Source: Iris pallida (Eukaryota > Streptophyta > Magnoliopsida > Asparagales > Iridaceae). From it: 64,000 nucleotides of DNA. The notes beneath the pieces are model-generated. The model was not told the DNA's origin, searched no databases, and saw nothing but the letters and a program-made list of their open reading frames with translations. The position numbers and the translations under genes are program-made. Location of the stretch: assembly GCA_029216955.1 (NCBI GenBank), contig JANAVB010010791.1, forward strand, positions 840,685 through 904,684, given 5' to 3'. Shown piece by piece: positions 59,964 to 64,000 of this stretch (its first letter is position 1; every line of letters begins with the position of its first letter).

Positions 59964-59978
59964 TGGTATCAGAGCACG
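59964..59978 (+). other. Primer-binding site of element E (initiator tRNA-Met)
   Basis: TGGTATCAGAGCACG three bases after the LTR end. Confidence 0.9.
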
Positions 59979-60491
59979 ATTTTACGTCCTTGGACTTCGA
60001 TTGAATTCTTTAATTCTGATGTTTTTCAAACTCTTATGTTGTCTCCGTGAATGATACATTGGCGCTCTCTCTCAATATTTTATGGGATGTTCCATACAAT
60101 AAGTCTATCTATTTTGTAAAATTAGACGAAAAAAATTCTGGTGAACAAAGATGATTTTATATAAGGCATGGTTGGCTAAGTCGGACTGAACATATACACC
60201 AAGAATTGTATCGACCTTAGAAAAGTCGTGTGCGGGATTCAAATCATTTCGAAATAGAAATGTGTTTGACTTGATTCATATAATATGGATAGCTATCGAC
60301 AGAAGTGCCATTGAACGAGGTCATCATCAATGCGATATAGATGTAGCGTGCTTGGAATTTGAGGAATGGTTCAAACGAAGGTTCGAAGTAATCGGTTGTG
60401 ATTCAAAAATTGTTTCGAGGATTTGTCGAATAAATTCATCCCTGAGTTGTGTATAGGATAGCCTTGGGGATATCAATCGATTGAGGATGCG
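59979..60491 (+). other. Internal leader of element E, truncated
   Basis: About 0.5 kb after the primer site, with one short frame (60262-60456, LEFEEWFKRRFEVIGCD) that might be a gag remnant but shows no diagnostic motif. It is cut at 60492 by LTR-like sequence G. Confidence 0.35.
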
Positions 60492-62068
60492 TGTCATACC
60501 CCAGTACCAAAATATGGGGACAGACAAGGCTAGCTACACAATATAAGGTACGAATACGTCATATGGCGATTACGGCTGTCAATCTTGTTGGATATCATAG
60601 CATGTAATCAATCTATAGCCTAAATCCAATCTCATATCCATAGGCAATAACAATGAAATAACAGAAAAAGATATAATCATATGGAAAGTAGGAAATACTC
60701 ATATGATAATCAAGAGTCTACAGTGCAAGATAATAACGTAGATGAGTATACCTTCCCACAGTTTCTAGCATGGTCTGGAACTGAAGCACATCCTCCAAGT
60801 CACGTCTGGAAGATCTACAGGGTCGGTCACAGGCAATCTGGAAACAATCCAGGGTTGGTCAAGCCAACCGCAGTAAGTACCAGAAAGGAAGGCTCAAGGA
60901 CGGACAAAGAAAAGCCAGTAGAATAAAATAAGACAAGAATAGCATATATGAACAGTGAGGAGGGTAAGGATCGTGTGGTACCAAAGCACGATAACAATCC
61001 ATAACTAATGTAGCTAAATAACCAACAATCATCACAATCTCCCTAACATCTAATAATGCCTGCATCGCCAACTGGAACTCTATATCAGCCAGCTATGTAG
61101 GCAATAAGCCAAACAATTTAGGGGAATAAGCGGCCACTCAAATGCCTACGGCTTTCTATCTGGAGGTTGGGTTACCCCAACAATATAAAATATAGGAATC
61201 CTCAAATCATACCTATCCAGCCTGGCTAGCGGGGCCAAATATAACAAGACTAGATAAGCACCGGTTTCTCGCAAGGCCACCGTGCAAGCAAGACAAGCAT
61301 GTAGTACTTAATACATAAAGTAGCTGGATACTGCCATCCTCTAATATGGACGGTAATAATATACGTCGCGGCCAGCCAAAATAAAGTGGACTAGTACTGC
61401 ATGATCTCGAGATTACGTTCCCTCCCAATGCTTCTACCAGTTTAAGTTGCCTAGATTATCCATACATTTATCAGGAATCCCATACCGTGGTCACATGATC
61501 GTCCTCCTAGATGTCGTACCTCAGTACGGGAATGCTAAGTAAGAATCAACCTCGACACCTATAGTCCCAGTTATGATTCATTCTTAGTGTTATGCAACAA
61601 GCAAGCAAGAAACCCTGACCACGCCTCTACATGCCAACTACTAAGGTACCCGTGCAGGTAATCATATCATATAGCTAGAATATCAAGATTGCACCGCAGT
61701 GCAATATAATCAAGAAGATAGCGCCTCAAAGTGCTAGTAGACAAGGAGCACCTTAGTACAAAATCAGGGCCAGTACCTCAAAGGGTAAACTGGACTTATA
61801 GCACGGATACAAGTAGTCATGTCAGGAACAAGGACAAATCTGTCAGTCACATAAAATTATATACCCACATCGTGGCATGGATATCAGGTCCGGTACAAGG
61901 TCAGGATCTTAACTAGAATAGCATCTTAAGTACATATGGGAGCCTACAGCTCAAATCATCAAGTCGATCTATCCACCGAATCAATCTATTAAGAGTCTCC
62001 CATCTATGATGGAATAAATATCATGTCAGGAAGGATGATTAGTAAATACCAAGCTAATTACTATAAAC
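60492..62068 (-). repeat. LTR-like fragment G, probably minus-oriented
   Basis: Begins (plus) TGTCATACCCCAGTACCAAAATATGGGG, resembling the inner end of LTR H (35908) over the first 25 bases. No primer site lies to its left, so it would be a 3' LTR end. It runs to the start of LTR F. No gene recognised. Confidence 0.4.
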
Positions 62069-64000
62069 TGTGAAACCCGTAATTTCAGATAATTATTTAT
62101 ATAATTTAATTAGCTAATATAATTAATTATTAGTTGTTAATTTAGGAAATTGCATTTTTAGAAAAATTATTAAAACTAGAAATTTTATCAAAACATGTTA
62201 TTTTCAAATTAATTAATATTATGTTACTTAGATTAAAATTATTATTTTTCAAGAATATAAATTTTTGGACTTTTGTTTGTCAGCCAGACCCGAACCCAAT
62301 TGGAACCATAAAATATTTTTATGGTTGTAAAATGTTAAATTATAATTTTTCAAAATAAATATTATATTAGTCATCATTCTTTCTAGCCATTTTTCTTAGA
62401 AGCCCAAACCGTTTGGCCAAAACCCAAGTCCAGGAATATTGGCCCATTGGATTTAAATCCATACATAAACAATTTTACAATCTATTTACTATCATTGGGC
62501 TTTATGTATCCATTAACCCATCATTCATAATTTTTCCTTTATTTCTTTTTCTCTTTCATTTGTTAAGAAAAAAGAAAGTTTTCCTCCCCTGACCGATTCG
62601 GCCGTGGTCGACCCTTGGTCTTCCGAACGGCTGCCGACCGTCGGCCTCCCCGCATGAAACCGCCGCCCTTTCCCTTCCTCTCCCCTAACCCGCTCATCCA
62701 TCCTATATAAACCCCCTTCACTACCATTACCATCCCCATCATCTTTTCTCTCCATCACTTCCAAGAACGTGCCCTAACCCCCAAATTTTCGACGAATCCC
62801 GAGTTCCCTCCGGCGACTTCGCCAGCCTCCAGCCGCGCCCACTAGGCCGACCCTTCGCCGGCCTCCCAGCGGCACCTCCAGTGCCGGACCCCGCTCCCCG
62901 ACGCGTTTCCCCGTGCCCGACCCTCTGTGCCGCACCCGACTCCGCGGCCTCCCCGCGCTGTTTCTGGACCTCCCTACGCGCCACTTTTCGGCCGCTGTCC
63001 CAGCGCTTCCTCGCGCTCACTCTGTTCCTAATCTGACCGCCCGATCCGTGTCTGGCTTACTGTTCCGAGTCTGAGGCTACCCTTCAGATTCCGTCAAGTT
63101 TTGGGTAACCTCTGTTAATCTCAGTAGTTGTCCCTTGAGTTTTTGTCGATGATGAAATTGGTCCTGATTCCGCAACGGGAATTCGATATTTGGTAGGCGT
63201 AACATTTTTGGATTTTTTGAAATGTTTTCTGTGATTTTTGTGATGTTTCTAATTTCCAGAACTTCGGAACTTCCGAGTTTCTCGGGAAAACTATTCTGGT
63301 CATTTTCTGTGGATTTTCAGAATCTCGGGATTTTCGAGATTTGTTTCCGTGTTCGGGTATTCCGTTTAAATTCGGGTTCTCAGAATTATTAGTTCTGGGA
63401 TTCTATTTTCGGGATTTTCGAGATTTTCTCGAAACATCTTCTGAGAATTTTTGATGTTTGTTTAGTTTCGGATTTTTTTCCGAAAACTATTATTCTGGTT
63501 CTGTGATAAGTTTCTGTGGTTTTTCGGGTTTTTCGAATATGCTTCGGAAATACTTTGTGAAATTGGATTTTTATTAATGGTTATTTCCTGGTTTGGGATT
63601 TATAAATGGTGATTATGGCACACTTTTTCCAGTTTTGGGTTGATCAAAATAGAGGAAGTGCTGCCGAATTTTCTATAAAATTTATTAATGATTTTAGAAA
63701 TGATTTTCGAAATAAAAATAATATATTTGGATTTATTGGGCAACGACCGTATTGGTCAATGGGCCCTGGCTAAGTACAAACGAAACCGGTTTCGCCCGGA
63801 CGTTGAGGCATTAGCTATTTTTGACGATTGGACCAATATCTGAGACTCATAAAATAAAATTCAATTTAATTTAAATTATTATTTTATTTTATTAAATTGT
63901 AGGATAATTTTTAGGACTAACCAAACTTTTATTCTTATTTAAATTTATGTAATTGGTCTGTAAGGGCATAAGCCCATTTATTTATTCTAGTTGTGAGAAA
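62069..64000 (+). repeat. LTR F, 5' part, runs off the window
   Basis: Starts TGTGAAACCCGTAATTTCAG, an LTR head like that of element B (TGTAACACCCAATTTTCCAG). It contains TATATAAA at 62704-62711, a GC-rich leader (62760-63060) and then a stretch with repeated tttcgggattttcgagatt words (63260-63440). Open frames on the minus strand through the GC-rich leader are composition artefacts. The right end is not in the window, so it may be a solo LTR or the 5' LTR of an element. Confidence 0.55.
62704..62711 (+). promoter_or_regulatory. TATA box of LTR F
   Basis: TATATAAA in tcctatataaaccccc, followed by a pyrimidine-rich leader (catcttttctctccatc). Confidence 0.6.

Noticed and set aside
62525..63020. 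Minus-strand Gly/Arg-rich frames of 79 and 93 codons
   Set aside because: They cover the TATA box and GC-rich leader of LTR F in the antisense direction; composition artefact.

Overview
The window is an intergenic block of plant nuclear heterochromatin built almost wholly from nested LTR retrotransposons. No host gene, rRNA or tRNA gene was recognised. The plant assignment rests on Ty3/gypsy elements of Tekay-like and Tat-like type (the latter with a second, archaeal-type RNase H and a G-patch-like motif), a Ty1/copia element with an extra 3' ORF, a plant-type DUF4283 LINE fragment and plant tRNA primer sites. The species cannot be named; the density of nesting fits a large seed-plant genome. 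Every coding region carries stops or frameshifts, mostly of the CAG/CAA to TAG/TAA and TGG to TGA/TAG kind, as expected of old methylated copies.

The scaffold is one old Ty3/gypsy element (H, minus strand), spread from the left edge (integrase) to a probable 5' LTR end near 55839. Four elements sit inside it, each with a matching 5-bp target-site duplication (TSD). A (2685-11930, TSD CTTGG) is a non-coding LARD-like element in the RT region. B (11953-23080, TSD CCATT) is a gag-only element with 4.7-kb LTRs, only 12 host bases beyond A's right TSD. C (24619-33184, junction GTCTG) is a copia element in H gag. Its junction with gag plus an LTR is duplicated at 33208-35515. D (36097-52740, TSD GATAA) is a Tat-like element in H's 5' LTR.

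H, A and B appear to share a primer-binding site matching the 3' end of plant tRNA-Ile(AAU), and A and B share their last LTR bases. This suggests one mobilisation group: a once-autonomous H-like element with a gag-only and a coding-free dependant. C is primed by initiator tRNA-Met and D by tRNA-Arg.

The most unusual content is on the minus strand of D, downstream of its integrase. A large gene model (51495-46626) has its own TATA box, three phase-consistent introns, a poly(A) signal, a region resembling plant mobile domains and a coiled-coil tail. A second, 81-codon gene (45985-45740) has its own TATA box and poly(A) signal and lies between it and the end of pol.

Right of H, 55840-64000 holds a minisatellite, an unclassified promoter-like fragment, a DUF4283 LINE fragment, an LTR with an initiator-Met primer site (E), a minus-oriented LTR-like piece (G) and the start of a plus-strand LTR (F) that leaves the window.
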